Origin: Roseburia sp.
Lineage (GTDB): Bacteria > Bacillota > Clostridia > Lachnospirales > Lachnospiraceae
Direction of reading: 5' to 3'
Assembly (NCBI GenBank): GCA_023667765.1
Contig: JAMOZS010000003.1
Span: 57,296 to 121,295 of the forward strand
Length of the DNA stretch: 64,000 nt
Part shown: piece after piece, positions 1 to 8,917 of the stretch
Layout: each line of letters begins with the position of its first letter
How positions within the stretch are numbered: the first letter of the stretch is position 1
The notes under the pieces: model-generated
The model's input: only the letters and a program-made list of their open reading frames with translations
Told to the model about the DNA's origin: nothing
Database searches by the model: none
Program-made: the position numbers and the translations under genes

Positions 1-1080
1 TCCTGTATAGTAGACACCCTTACGTTCGTCTCCCAGGCTCAAATCTTCCCTCTTTTGGGCATATCCCAGAGTGACATTATCTCCTCTGTAGACCAATTCA
101 CCATCCGCCTCTGCCGTTTGAATAACATTTCCTTCCTCATCCGCCAGAAATAATTCGCCCTTGGGGATTGCCTTACCAATACTGCCTATGTGCTCCAGAG
201 CCTTATCAGGCTCAAGATATGCCAGTCTGGCAGTAGTCTCTGTCGTCCCGAAGGTTGCAAAAAACTTTTTCCCGGTTCTCTCGGCATATTCCGCAAGCTC
301 CCGAAACATTTCGTCGGAAAGCTTACCCCCTCCCTGGGCCAGTATTCTCAAATCCGGTAAATCCATTTTAAAGAATCTCAGTTTCTTTAGCAATTCATAA
401 TTATAGGGAACTCCTGTAATATTGGTTACATGCCTTTCCTTGAAAACCTGCCAATATTCTCTCTCCATAGCCGTCTTTGTGGTCATGACAAGAGTTGCCC
501 CGGCAAAAAGACTGCTGCATGCCACGTTTAATCCCATTGTATAATGGAGTTGTAAATCAATCAGCGGCCTGTCCCGGTCAGTAAACCCAAAAAAGGAGGC
601 TACATTCTCCGCATTTGCAAATAAATTCTTGTAGCTGTGACGTACCAGCTTAGGACTGCCGGTAGAACCGGAGGTCGTTAAAAGCATGGATAATTCCGGA
701 TACAGGGGTGCTTTATCATAACCGGTGCGAATCAAAAGATAATCGTATTTTTCCGCAATCGTCTCATAAGGAAATTCCTTTTGCAGCTCCCTGGGAATCC
801 AGAGATATTCCGGCTGGTATGTCTCTATCAGCGTATTTCTCAAGGAAACATCCATTTTGCAGCTAATCATCAGCGGTACGATTTGATTCTCTATGGCAGC
901 CACATGACCTGCCATGGTTGCCATCGTATTCCGACATAATATAAAGATAAGCGAGCGTTCCGGGAGCCATCCGCCAAATTCTTCCACAAAGTCACACAGC
1001 TCGCCGTAGGAATACTGTTCTCCCGTATCTTCCAGAACCGCTATTCTGTCTTTTGGTTTTTCATTTAATCGTAAATACAT
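1..1080 (-). CDS. AMP-forming acyl/amino-acid ligase (3' end outside window)
   Basis: About 360 N-terminal residues of an ANL-superfamily adenylating enzyme are visible, beginning at ATG 1080 (MYLRLNEKPKDR); the rest runs off the left edge. The phosphate-binding A3 motif TTSGSTGSPK and a later GTTETTA motif (A5 position) are intact, so the N-terminal adenylation half looks functional. Such enzymes activate a carboxylic acid as an acyl-AMP and pass it to CoA or to a carrier-protein thiol. It lies 37 bases after an SGNH-like gene and is last in the visible acyl cluster, so a carrier protein of this cluster is a likely acceptor (inference). Substrate cannot be read from sequence, and the C-terminal lid domain is not seen. 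It is a different protein from the DltA-like enzyme at 12-13.5 kb. Confidence 0.85.
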   Translation of the reverse strand, partial: MYLRLNEKPKDRIAVLEDTGEQYSYGELCDFVEEFGGWLPERSLIFILCRNTMATMAGHVAAIENQIVPLMISCKMDVSLRNTLIETYQPEYLWIPRELQKEFPYETIAEKYDYLLIRTGYDKAPLYPELSMLLTTSGSTGSPKLVRHSYKNLFANAENVASFFGFTDRDRPLIDLQLHYTMGLNVACSSLFAGATLVMTTKTAMEREYWQVFKERHVTNITGVPYNYELLKKLRFFKMDLPDLRILAQGGGKLSDEMFRELAEYAERTGKKFFATFGTTETTARLAYLEPDKALEHIGSIGKAIPKGELFLADEEGNVIQTAEADGELVYRGDNVTLGYAQKREDLSLGDERKGVYYTG

Positions 1081-1117
1081 TTTTACCTCTCTATCTGTCC
1101 CACCCTGCTGGCGGCGA

Positions 1118-3496
1118 TTATTCCCATGTTCGCATGGAAAGAATCGCGCCGTTCTCCGTATCATAAACAACGGTGGTAACACCCTGCCGGTCAGACACCT
1201 TGTACTCCATCTTACCAATCCGTAAAGTTACATTTGTATCCCTTACCCGCAGCAAAAAATTTATTTTATTCTGTTTAAATCTATAATCGATATGCGACTC
1301 CTGACTTAATTGATACGTTACGACATCATTTTGCTTAACGCCAACATAATTGTTATCGGCGCTAAACTCATGGAAGCCGCTTTCCTTTAACAGCGTTTCG
1401 GTCTCCTCCGTGACACTGTTTTCCGTTGCCCGATACAGGCACATGATTTCAAAATTTTGGTTTTCTGCAGCTTTTAAATAAGCATCTAAATCCTCTATGC
1501 TGCTTAAATCCTCTTCGGAAAAATAATTTTTGGTCCATACAAATCTGGTTTTATCCACCACTCTTTGAAGCGTTTTATCATAAACCACCACAAATAATCC
1601 GGAACCGCTGCAGTCCATCTCATATTCGTTTATGATGACTTTACACATGGGGTTGTCTTTTTCGGAGCTGCTTATTATCTGCGCCCTCATACCATCAATC
1701 AATAACTGTTTTTCAATGGCCTCCCTTTTTTCTCCCAACTCCTCATATAGTACCTGACTTCCATTGACAACAGCAATATAGGGCTGCTCCTGTTGCCCTC
1801 GAAAGCCCTCCAGATTCATCTTTTTTATTCTTTTATCTACACTTTCCGGCAAATACTTGGCGGCATCCTTGCGTATTCCGATGAAGGAGATATAACGGTC
1901 ATTGTTCCTTAATTTTTTCAGATAGCCAACCGGGTCTTCATGCAATGCCAACAGACTTTTATCCTGAGAAAACACCGGTTTCTCATAAGCCTTTCCGTTA
2001 TAACCGGTGTTGAATGACTTGGTGCACACCACCATCTGCAATTCTTTATCATAAACGACGAAATTAAAGCCTGCCTTGTTCGTGCTGTAATTCTCCCCAT
2101 CAATATAGATAGAAGCCCGATTTCCGGCATAGGCATTCGCATAGCTGGATATCCGAAGCATATGTCCATCCAGAATGCCGCTATAATCTATTTGCTCCTC
2201 GCCATGTTCTTCATATATTACATTCCCATTATCTATGACAGCTATATAGCTTTGGAAAGAATTTTCAAAACTGTCGCCGTTTAATCCCAATTCACCCATC
2301 ATAGCCTTTATATCTTTGGAAAGCAGCTTTGCCGTATCATTTCGGGTGGAAACCAGGACGAAATAATCTTCTCCTTGTAAGCAATTCAGGAAATCATAAA
2401 ATTCGCTTTGCCTCGACATCTCAAAATCAGTCAGTAATCTTTTATATAATTTGTAATCCTTTTCCCATTCCGAATATTGAGGATTGTCTTTTTTATTTTC
2501 CATATGGCATTTTTCAACAAGATATGCCCCTATATAATCACTAATCTTTTTAGAACCGCTGATATTTACATGCATTCCTTCATCGGCAAAATCCGTAGAG
2601 GCGTCAAACTGTATCTCCTGCAGCAGCTCCGGATTACAAAAATCTATATAGTCTATTCCATTGGCGTCGGCAAAGTCCTGAATCGTACGATGTCTGGTCC
2701 AATTCCAATTTGCGCCGGGCGCCTTCATCAGTATCAAGGCAATTCCCTTTTCCTCGCAGATTCGAATCATCTTTTGAAAATATTCTTTTGAAAGGTCGCT
2801 TAATAAATATTCTTCATCCGGTTTTTCACTGTCCGTCTCCATATAATGTTCCCCAAAATGATATGATTTTACGTCGATTGTCGGATACTGTCCTTTATAT
2901 ACATATTTTTGTATTTTGTCTAATTTCGTAAAATCCTCTTTCGCCAGCTCCTCCCATCGGTCGTGATAGACATATAGGGGAAAGAAAAAACCGGTAGGGG
3001 AAAAGCCTCTGTTTTGGGATACTTCAGCAATCAACTGTTTCTTATATTCAGACCAGGGCATATAGTCGACTGCCTCATGCATTTTTGCTTCCAGTTCCGG
3101 AATCTTCTCAATCTCCTGATTCAGCATGGTCACGTCCAGCACGACAGCTTTCAAATCCTGCTTCTCCAGAGTTTCTAACAGGAAATAATAAGACACCTCC
3201 GGTATCTGAATACTGCTTGCTCTGGAATAACCTGTAATCCCATATTTATGAAATATTTCAAGAGGAGAAATTGCATTCCTGACCGTGCTTGCCCCCAGAT
3301 ATAATACGTCCAGCGTGTTATCCTCTTCTTCATAATATCCCTGCACAATCTGCTGCGCAGCCTTATTGTCTTCAAAATTCCATTTCTGTTGCAAAACAGA
3401 ATTCACAAAAAAGCCCAGCGCAAAAAAAAGCAATAGAAACAAAACACTCTTCAGTACAGGCCATATGATATTTCGTTTTTTGCTTTTTTCTCTCAC
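1118..3496 (-). CDS. SGNH/DltD-like membrane-anchored protein with three ILEI/FAM3-like repeats
   Basis: A 792-residue protein with one N-terminal membrane segment (about residues 11-33) and an extracytoplasmic remainder. Residues 62-330 resemble the DltD/AlgX-like SGNH proteins that accompany MBOAT acyltransferases: block I-like LYLGAST with Ser70, and a C-terminal DEGMHVN segment (Asp305, His309) followed by a GSKKISDYIG helix. Residues about 377-498, 534-655 and 681-790 are three related units with the pattern (G)xNFVVYDK, FNTG, RxDxAxxL and SYIAVIDNG. This pattern resembles the ILEI/FAM3 (PANDER-like) domain, known in animal FAM3 cytokines and in a carbohydrate-binding part of POMGNT1. 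The N-terminal two thirds is clearly paralogous to the protein at 7407-8906, sharing TGYSRASSIQ. Likely role (inference): the surface acyl-transfer partner of the MBOAT protein, with sugar-binding C-terminal modules. Confidence 0.75.
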   Translation of the reverse strand: MREKSKKRNIIWPVLKSVLFLLLFFALGFFVNSVLQQKWNFEDNKAAQQIVQGYYEEEDNTLDVLYLGASTVRNAISPLEIFHKYGITGYSRASSIQIPEVSYYFLLETLEKQDLKAVVLDVTMLNQEIEKIPELEAKMHEAVDYMPWSEYKKQLIAEVSQNRGFSPTGFFFPLYVYHDRWEELAKEDFTKLDKIQKYVYKGQYPTIDVKSYHFGEHYMETDSEKPDEEYLLSDLSKEYFQKMIRICEEKGIALILMKAPGANWNWTRHRTIQDFADANGIDYIDFCNPELLQEIQFDASTDFADEGMHVNISGSKKISDYIGAYLVEKCHMENKKDNPQYSEWEKDYKLYKRLLTDFEMSRQSEFYDFLNCLQGEDYFVLVSTRNDTAKLLSKDIKAMMGELGLNGDSFENSFQSYIAVIDNGNVIYEEHGEEQIDYSGILDGHMLRISSYANAYAGNRASIYIDGENYSTNKAGFNFVVYDKELQMVVCTKSFNTGYNGKAYEKPVFSQDKSLLALHEDPVGYLKKLRNNDRYISFIGIRKDAAKYLPESVDKRIKKMNLEGFRGQQEQPYIAVVNGSQVLYEELGEKREAIEKQLLIDGMRAQIISSSEKDNPMCKVIINEYEMDCSGSGLFVVVYDKTLQRVVDKTRFVWTKNYFSEEDLSSIEDLDAYLKAAENQNFEIMCLYRATENSVTEETETLLKESGFHEFSADNNYVGVKQNDVVTYQLSQESHIDYRFKQNKINFLLRVRDTNVTLRIGKMEYKVSDRQGVTTVVYDTENGAILSMRTWE

Positions 3497-3519
3497 GTTT
3501 CTCCTCTCAGACCCGGCGT

Positions 3520-3762
3520 TTAGAAAATATTGTATTTTTTCAATACTTCTATCCCCTTTTCAAAGGATGTAATAGCCAGTATATCGTCCGGCTCTAACTC
3601 GATATCAAATTCATCTTCTAAACCTACTATTAAATTCATATGTGCCACAGAATTCCACTTTTCCGTTACATTCAGGCAATATGTTTTGATTGCTTCTTCC
3701 TCTTCCTCAAAAGTATCCATAAAAATCTTAATATACTTATCCATGTTTTCCATTTTGGTCAC
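3520..3762 (-). CDS. acyl carrier protein with atypical NSV motif
   Basis: An 80-residue acidic helical protein with the carrier-protein layout. The presumed phosphopantetheine serine lies in EKWNSVAHMN, where the usual Asp-Ser-Leu is Asn-Ser-Val, followed by LIVGLEDEFDIEL, typical of helices II-III. The start is probably GTG at 3762, with an AAGG element six bases upstream; ATG codons at 3753 and 3744 are alternatives. It lies between the SDR gene and the large SGNH-like gene in the acyl cluster and is one of three discrete carriers in it. It should hold the growing or activated acyl group as a thioester (family knowledge). Whether the Asn-Ser-Val site is modified by the phosphopantetheinyl transferase cannot be told. 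Confidence 0.8.
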   Translation of the reverse strand: MTKMENMDKYIKIFMDTFEEEEEAIKTYCLNVTEKWNSVAHMNLIVGLEDEFDIELEPDDILAITSFEKGIEVLKKYNIF

Positions 3763-3833
3763 ATAACGCCTTGTCTTACCAAAGACGTATTTCCTTTCCT
3801 ATCATTTCATAAAACCTCTATGTATCATTGTTT

Positions 3834-4583
3834 TTAAAATCTTCCGCCGTCCACCTTCAGAATCTCACCGCTGATAAAAGAAGCCTGTTCCGAAGCTAAG
3901 AACAAAACCGCCTTTGCAATCTCTTCCGGTTCTGCCTGCCTTTTTAAATTCATTCGTTCAAGCACTTTCGCATCTATGGTATTCTGAATCTGTGCTGTCA
4001 TGTCAGTTTTTGTGGAACCGGGGGCAATTCCGTTGACCCTGATGCCATAGGGGGCCAATTCTCTCGATATCGTCCGGGTCATCCATAATAGCGCTGCCTT
4101 CGAGCCTCCGTAGGCAACTGTGCCGGGGGTATGCTCTATACCGCTCACAGAACCCACATTAATTATTATACCGCTTTTTTGCCGTATCATTCTTTTGGAG
4201 ACTGCTTGAATCAACTGAATCGGCGCATAATAATTTACCTGCATTAAGCGTTTGATTTCCTCCAGACTCGTCTGCAAAAAAGCATTCTGTGAAAAAGCTC
4301 CTGCATTATTAATCAGAATATCGATATTGATTTTCTCGGCAGTAATCTCTTTCATAGCTCCTTTTATACTGTCAGAATCAGATAAATCCGCATTTACCGC
4401 CTTCAGCCAAACGTCGTTTTGCTGTTCACAGGCACGAAGCTCCTCCTCAAACTGACTATCCACCGTACGTACCATACACCAGCAGTTCGCTCCCGCCTCT
4501 GCAATACCTTTCAGTATGGCATTACCAATTCCTCTGTTCGCGCCGGTAAGAATTACATTTTTGCCCTGCAATATTTTTTCCAT
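3834..4583 (-). CDS. SDR-family 3-oxoacyl-ACP reductase-like protein
   Basis: A 249-residue classical short-chain dehydrogenase. The NAD(P)-binding motif TGANRGIG is at residues 14-21, NNAG in the middle, a Ser near NVGSVSG, and YGGSK supplies the catalytic Tyr and Lys. It ends GEILKVDGGRF as FabG proteins do. Family members reduce a 3-oxoacyl thioester to a 3-hydroxyacyl thioester, usually with NADPH. It follows the ketosynthase III gene after 25 bases and is the second ketoreductase of the cluster, so it either works on a different intermediate or forms a hetero-oligomer with the one at 5679-6416 (inference). No dehydratase gene accompanies it. Confidence 0.85.
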   Translation of the reverse strand: MEKILQGKNVILTGANRGIGNAILKGIAEAGANCWCMVRTVDSQFEEELRACEQQNDVWLKAVNADLSDSDSIKGAMKEITAEKINIDILINNAGAFSQNAFLQTSLEEIKRLMQVNYYAPIQLIQAVSKRMIRQKSGIIINVGSVSGIEHTPGTVAYGGSKAALLWMTRTISRELAPYGIRVNGIAPGSTKTDMTAQIQNTIDAKVLERMNLKRQAEPEEIAKAVLFLASEQASFISGEILKVDGGRF

Positions 4584-4608
4584 AATACCAAAACCCTATC
4601 TCCCTCTT

Positions 4609-5658
4609 TTATTCGGAAACCGTACAGTCATTGTCGTCGTCATAATAATGATTTGTTGCAAAGATATCAATCACTGCATCCGGTGCCAGAACCATATCTG
4701 CGACCCCCCATGACAGGCCAATGCCAAAACCGGACATCAAAATATGCGTATCCTTATCCCTATTATGTTCCAGAGAGGTTGTAATAACCAGCGGAATAGA
4801 AGAACTGCTGGAATTCCCATATTCTCTCAGGACAATGGGCGTCTTTTCCATCGGGAATTTGCATTTTTTTGCAATCTGCTTAATAATCAACTCATTTGCC
4901 TGATGCAAGGCAAATAAATCTATTTGCTCTAAATCAATCCCGTATTGACTGATAAAATTCTTAATGGCCTTTGGCACCTCTGTGATGGAAAACGTAAAGA
5001 CGTCCATCCCTGACATTCCCACATAAACCTCTTTGCTTTCCGGATGTCTGAATTCTCCTCCACGAGCAAAAATACTCTTATATCCGGAACCATCCGCCCC
5101 TAATAAATAATGAATATCGGGGCAGCCCTCAGAGATTTCCAATGCTGTTGCAGAACCGATATCTGCAAACAACAGACTGGAGGTTACATTCGGATCCACC
5201 GCCTTACTGCTTAAATCACCGCAAAGTAATAAGGCGCGCTTCGTATCGGAGGTCTGCATAAAAGAACCTATCACCGATAAGCCATATACATATCCGGAAC
5301 ACCCCAGTTTGATATCAAGCACCATTGTTTCCTTAGACAGATTCAACCTTTTTTGGAGTACTCCGCCGTTTGCGGGTCTCTTATAATCCTGAGCCAGTGT
5401 TACAAAAACCAGGGCGCCTATACTTTCTTTTTCCCATTTCAACTCTTCTATCAATCTTTCCGCCGCCTCATAACACAAATCGGAAGCGGTCTGCTTTTCC
5501 TTAGTACGATAGGTAGAACGCACCCCCGTCTGGTCAACTACGCGTTCCAATACTTCCTTTTCAAATTTGTCCGTGTAATCCACTGTCATCTTTTTGTTAT
5601 CAGGAAGAGCACATACCACCCCTTTAATTCCTATGCCCTTTAACTGTCCTAATGCCAT
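4609..5658 (-). CDS. 3-oxoacyl-ACP synthase III (FabH-like)
   Basis: A 349-residue thiolase-fold ketosynthase. The complete KAS III catalytic triad is visible: Cys in LGCSGYVYGL, His in ALHQAN, and Asn in YGNSSSSS. ATG 5658 has a strong GGAGG upstream. KAS III enzymes condense an acyl-CoA starter with malonyl-ACP to give a 3-oxoacyl-ACP. It sits between the two ketoreductases and close to a malonyltransferase gene, forming a minimal condensation-reduction set. Since the cell's housekeeping FabH would normally sit in a fab operon with FabF and FabZ, this copy is more likely specialised for the cluster product (inference). Some KAS III relatives act as ester-forming acyltransferases, so that role cannot be excluded. 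Confidence 0.9.
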   Translation of the reverse strand: MALGQLKGIGIKGVVCALPDNKKMTVDYTDKFEKEVLERVVDQTGVRSTYRTKEKQTASDLCYEAAERLIEELKWEKESIGALVFVTLAQDYKRPANGGVLQKRLNLSKETMVLDIKLGCSGYVYGLSVIGSFMQTSDTKRALLLCGDLSSKAVDPNVTSSLLFADIGSATALEISEGCPDIHYLLGADGSGYKSIFARGGEFRHPESKEVYVGMSGMDVFTFSITEVPKAIKNFISQYGIDLEQIDLFALHQANELIIKQIAKKCKFPMEKTPIVLREYGNSSSSSIPLVITTSLEHNRDKDTHILMSGFGIGLSWGVADMVLAPDAVIDIFATNHYYDDDNDCTVSE

Positions 5659-5678
5659 TGGCTTCTCCTCCTACATTT

Positions 5679-6416
5679 TTAAAAACTGCCGCCGTCTATT
5701 ACCATACCGGCTCCTGTAATAAATTTTCCCGCATCCGATAATAAATACGCCGCCATATTGGCAATATCTATGGGCTCGCCGACGCCCAATAACTGATTGA
5801 CAGAATCTCTGTCTGCCTGATTAAAATAATCATTGGCCATCTTTGTATGAATGAATCCCGGCATAATACTGTTTACACGGATATTTTTATGGGCCAGCTC
5901 CTTAGCCAGCACCTTTACGGCCGAATTTAACGCCGCCTTGCTCGGCGCATATGCCAGCTGTCCCTTATTATTTGATTTCGCTGCTTTGGAAGAGATTGCG
6001 ACAACGCTTCCTCCGTTATTATTCTTTTTCTTCTCATATTGACGCATCAATTCAATAAAAGAATAATAGTTAATCCTCATTACCTCGTCGATTTTATCGA
6101 TGCTTAACATACGAAGCGCACAGGTTTTCGTGATTCCCGCACAATGAACCAATCCGTCCAGCTTCTGACCGTCATAGGAAACGGCTTCGTTGACCAGTTC
6201 TTCTATCTTTTCCGTCTGAGACAAATCACATGCGATACAATAATGCCCCTCTCCCTCCATCATGGACAGGGTTTCCTGCAGCGCCTCCTGATTCCGGGCT
6301 ACCGCCACCACCTTTGCGCCTATCTGGCTTAGCAAAATTGCGGTTTCACGGCCGATTCCCGAAGAAGCTCCTGTGACCAGAATTTTTTTTCCGTTTAATG
6401 CAATAATTGTTTTCAC
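5679..6416 (-). CDS. SDR-family 3-oxoacyl-ACP reductase (FabG-like)
   Basis: A 245-residue SDR with TGASSGIG near residue 15, a VHCAG motif in place of NNAG, VAISSKAAKS carrying the catalytic Ser, YAPSK with Tyr and Lys, and a GAGMVIDGGSF C-terminus. The start is GTG at 6416, supported by GGAG six bases upstream inside the preceding gene; the two genes are separated by one base, implying translational coupling with the malonyltransferase. Predicted reaction: NADPH-dependent reduction of 3-oxoacyl-ACP. It is about the same length as the second SDR at 3834-4583 but clearly divergent from it, so this is not a recent duplication. Confidence 0.87.
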   Translation of the reverse strand: MKTIIALNGKKILVTGASSGIGRETAILLSQIGAKVVAVARNQEALQETLSMMEGEGHYCIACDLSQTEKIEELVNEAVSYDGQKLDGLVHCAGITKTCALRMLSIDKIDEVMRINYYSFIELMRQYEKKKNNNGGSVVAISSKAAKSNNKGQLAYAPSKAALNSAVKVLAKELAHKNIRVNSIMPGFIHTKMANDYFNQADRDSVNQLLGVGEPIDIANMAAYLLSDAGKFITGAGMVIDGGSF

Positions 6417-6417
6417 G

Positions 6418-7329
6418 TTATTCTCCGTATCTCATCAAATCTTCTACTGTCTCGATATTTTCCACTAAAACATCCTTTGTAATTTTTCGAATAAATTTCT
6501 TTAATGTATTTCCGGGACCGATTTCAATAAATTTTTCCACCCCCTGCGCCAACATGGTTTCCACACTCTGCTGCCATAAAACAGGGGAGCTAATCTGTTC
6601 CACAAGTATATCCGGTATCACTTCCTTGTCTTCTATCAGCCGGGCATTCCTATTGGCAACATAGGGAATCTGCAATGGTCTCCAATGAATTTGTCCCAAT
6701 TCGCTTCTTAATTTTTCTCCCGCTTCTCTTAACATGGGAGAATGAAAGGGTCCGCTGACATTAAGAGGAACCACCTTTAACGCCCCCGCCTGCATAAGCG
6801 CTTCACTCACTTCCCGAACCTTCGCAGACGCTCCAGAAATAACGGTCTGACCGGGACAATTATAATTTGCAATGGTAACCTTCCCCTCCGTCTGCGCACA
6901 AATCTCTTCTATTGAGCGAATATCCAATCCCAGGACAGCGCTCATCGCACCCTGCCCTGGAGGAACGGCCTCCTGCATATAAAGGCCTCTTTTTCCCACG
7001 CATTGCAGGGCTTCGCCAAAATCATAAGCCCCTGCCACATACAAAGCTGCATACTCTCCCAAACTCAATCCTGCCGTTAATTTGGTTTCTAATCCAATCT
7101 CTCGAAACGCTTCATACATGGCCACGCAAACGGTAAACATGGCCGGTTGGGTATATTCCGTAATGTTTAATTTATCGTTTTCCTCAAAACAAAGCTTACA
7201 GATATCCATCTTCAGGGTATCTGACGCCTCTTCCAGAATCTTCCTACTTACATCAAATGTTTCATAGAAATCCTTCCCCATTCCAAAATACTGGGCGCCC
7301 TGCCCGGGAAAAACAACCGCCGTTTTCAT
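6418..7329 (-). CDS. malonyl-CoA:ACP transacylase (FabD-like)
   Basis: About 303 residues from ATG 7329 (MKTAVVFPGQGAQ), chosen because GAGG lies six bases upstream; longer starts exist but lack the family N-terminus. The QGAQ oxyanion motif, the nucleophile motif GLSLGEYAAL and the His motif GPFHSPM are all intact. FabD enzymes move malonyl from CoA to the carrier phosphopantetheine, supplying the extender for KAS III. It lies between an SGNH-like gene and a ketoreductase in one apparent operon. A dedicated malonyltransferase here suggests that the cluster loads its own carrier proteins rather than relying on the housekeeping set (inference). Confidence 0.9.
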   Translation of the reverse strand: MKTAVVFPGQGAQYFGMGKDFYETFDVSRKILEEASDTLKMDICKLCFEENDKLNITEYTQPAMFTVCVAMYEAFREIGLETKLTAGLSLGEYAALYVAGAYDFGEALQCVGKRGLYMQEAVPPGQGAMSAVLGLDIRSIEEICAQTEGKVTIANYNCPGQTVISGASAKVREVSEALMQAGALKVVPLNVSGPFHSPMLREAGEKLRSELGQIHWRPLQIPYVANRNARLIEDKEVIPDILVEQISSPVLWQQSVETMLAQGVEKFIEIGPGNTLKKFIRKITKDVLVENIETVEDLMRYGE

Positions 7330-7406
7330 AGCTAACCTCATTCCTGCGCCCTTCCCTGTCAATACCCTTTCAAGCGCAAAATTTATTTCTTTTAAAAGCT
7401 ATCCCT

Positions 7407-8906
7407 TCAACCTCTGGTATATAACCTTCCTGTTTTCCCTGTATTGAATGCCTTAGAATCAATGACTCTTCCAAGCGTTTTATCATAAACGACAAAATTG
7501 AGTCCGCTTCTCGTTTCCGCCTCCAGCGTATCGTTGATGGAAATATTCATATAAGATTCGGACAATCTGTCCGATTCGCTCATCAAATAAATATCGACCC
7601 CATCCAGAACGGTTTGATATTCCACACGCTGGGAAACAGAAACCTCTTCATAGACGGCTTCTCCTCCGTCTACAAGAGCCACATAACTATTAAAAGGATA
7701 TCGGGAATGATCCACCTCCAGTCCCAGGGTTTTCATCTGCTCATAGATTTCCTCCGTGAAATACGTGGAGGTATCATATCTGGAAGTTACGGCAACCAAA
7801 TAATCTTCATCCGAAAGCATATCAATATAGGAAAAGATATCGGAGCACTTGGTCAGCTCATACGCTTTCCATTCTCTTTCGTATCGCTGATAATCTAAAT
7901 CCCATTGCTCATAGCCGGTCTTTCCCCTTTTATCCGTCAATTCATAATTGTCAGATAAAAATTCACCAAGGGACTTGGATACTTTTGTAGCGCCGTTTAC
8001 ATTTAAATGAGCGCCATAATCCTTAAAGTCCGTTTTGGTATTCAGATTGACTGCCTCCATCGTATCCTGTACGGCATAGTCAAGAAATTTCAGGCCCTTT
8101 TCCTCCGCATATTGCCGGATAAGATGATGTTTTTCGTTTGTCCATGTCACTGTGGGCATTTTCAACAAAACCAATTCAGCCCCGTTTTGCTCACACAATT
8201 GTTTCATGAGTTCCACACAGTATGCCGTCGTATCGTCAATGGCAAGCGGCTCTTCAGAAATTACATCGAAAGAACCCTCCGGATATTCATAAGCTGTTGT
8301 CGTGATTGCCGGGTACTGGCCCTTATACGCATAGTGATTATCTGACGAAAGGGCAAAATCCTCTTTTGTTAATTCTTCCCATCTGTCATGATAACGATAT
8401 AAGGGCGAGGCCAGACTCAGGAATGATAACTCACTGTTTTCACAAATGGAATTTATCATCTTGATTTTCGGAACAGACCAGGGCATATTATCCACAACCT
8501 CATGCAACTTGCCTTCATTTTCCTCATAATCATTTAAGGATTCCGCCGTAACATTACACAAACCGGAGGCTTCATAGAACACTACCTTGGGGCTTTGATG
8601 TTGAAAGGTTTCCTCCAACAACCAGTAAGATACAATGGGAGGCTGTATACTGCTGGCTCTGGAATACCCGGTATATCCATACTCATTCCAGATTTCCAGA
8701 GAAGAAATACCATTTCTGACTGCACTGAATCCCAGATAAATAATATCCAACGTATTATCCGGCTCATCATAATATCCCTTCATGATTTCCGTCGCTGCAT
8801 TATCATCCATATAATTCCACTTTTTGGAAAAAACATAACTCATGGATATCACTGAGAAAATCAAAACAATACCCATTATGAATATGCTTCTTAGAATTTT
8901 TTTCAT
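7407..8906 (-). CDS. SGNH/DltD-like membrane-anchored protein with one ILEI/FAM3-like unit
   Basis: About 499 residues from ATG 8906, with TGAGGTG upstream overlapping the MBOAT stop. One N-terminal membrane helix (about residues 4-25) is followed by an SGNH-like domain: IIYLGFSAV with Ser61 as presumed nucleophile and a KDYGAHLNVNGA segment with Asp and His late in the domain. The C-terminus carries one unit like those in the protein at 1118-3496 (DYLVAVTSRYDTS, SYVALVDGG, RSGLNFVVYDKTL, AFNTG). The paralogues share KWN, GYYxExDNTLD and TGYSRASSIQ. Its position directly after an MBOAT gene is the classical arrangement for AlgX/AlgJ and DltD partners, which hand acyl groups on outside the membrane; that role is inferred. 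Confidence 0.75.
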   Translation of the reverse strand: MKKILRSIFIMGIVLIFSVISMSYVFSKKWNYMDDNAATEIMKGYYDEPDNTLDIIYLGFSAVRNGISSLEIWNEYGYTGYSRASSIQPPIVSYWLLEETFQHQSPKVVFYEASGLCNVTAESLNDYEENEGKLHEVVDNMPWSVPKIKMINSICENSELSFLSLASPLYRYHDRWEELTKEDFALSSDNHYAYKGQYPAITTTAYEYPEGSFDVISEEPLAIDDTTAYCVELMKQLCEQNGAELVLLKMPTVTWTNEKHHLIRQYAEEKGLKFLDYAVQDTMEAVNLNTKTDFKDYGAHLNVNGATKVSKSLGEFLSDNYELTDKRGKTGYEQWDLDYQRYEREWKAYELTKCSDIFSYIDMLSDEDYLVAVTSRYDTSTYFTEEIYEQMKTLGLEVDHSRYPFNSYVALVDGGEAVYEEVSVSQRVEYQTVLDGVDIYLMSESDRLSESYMNISINDTLEAETRSGLNFVVYDKTLGRVIDSKAFNTGKTGRLYTRG

Positions 8907-8917
8907 CTGCCAACACC

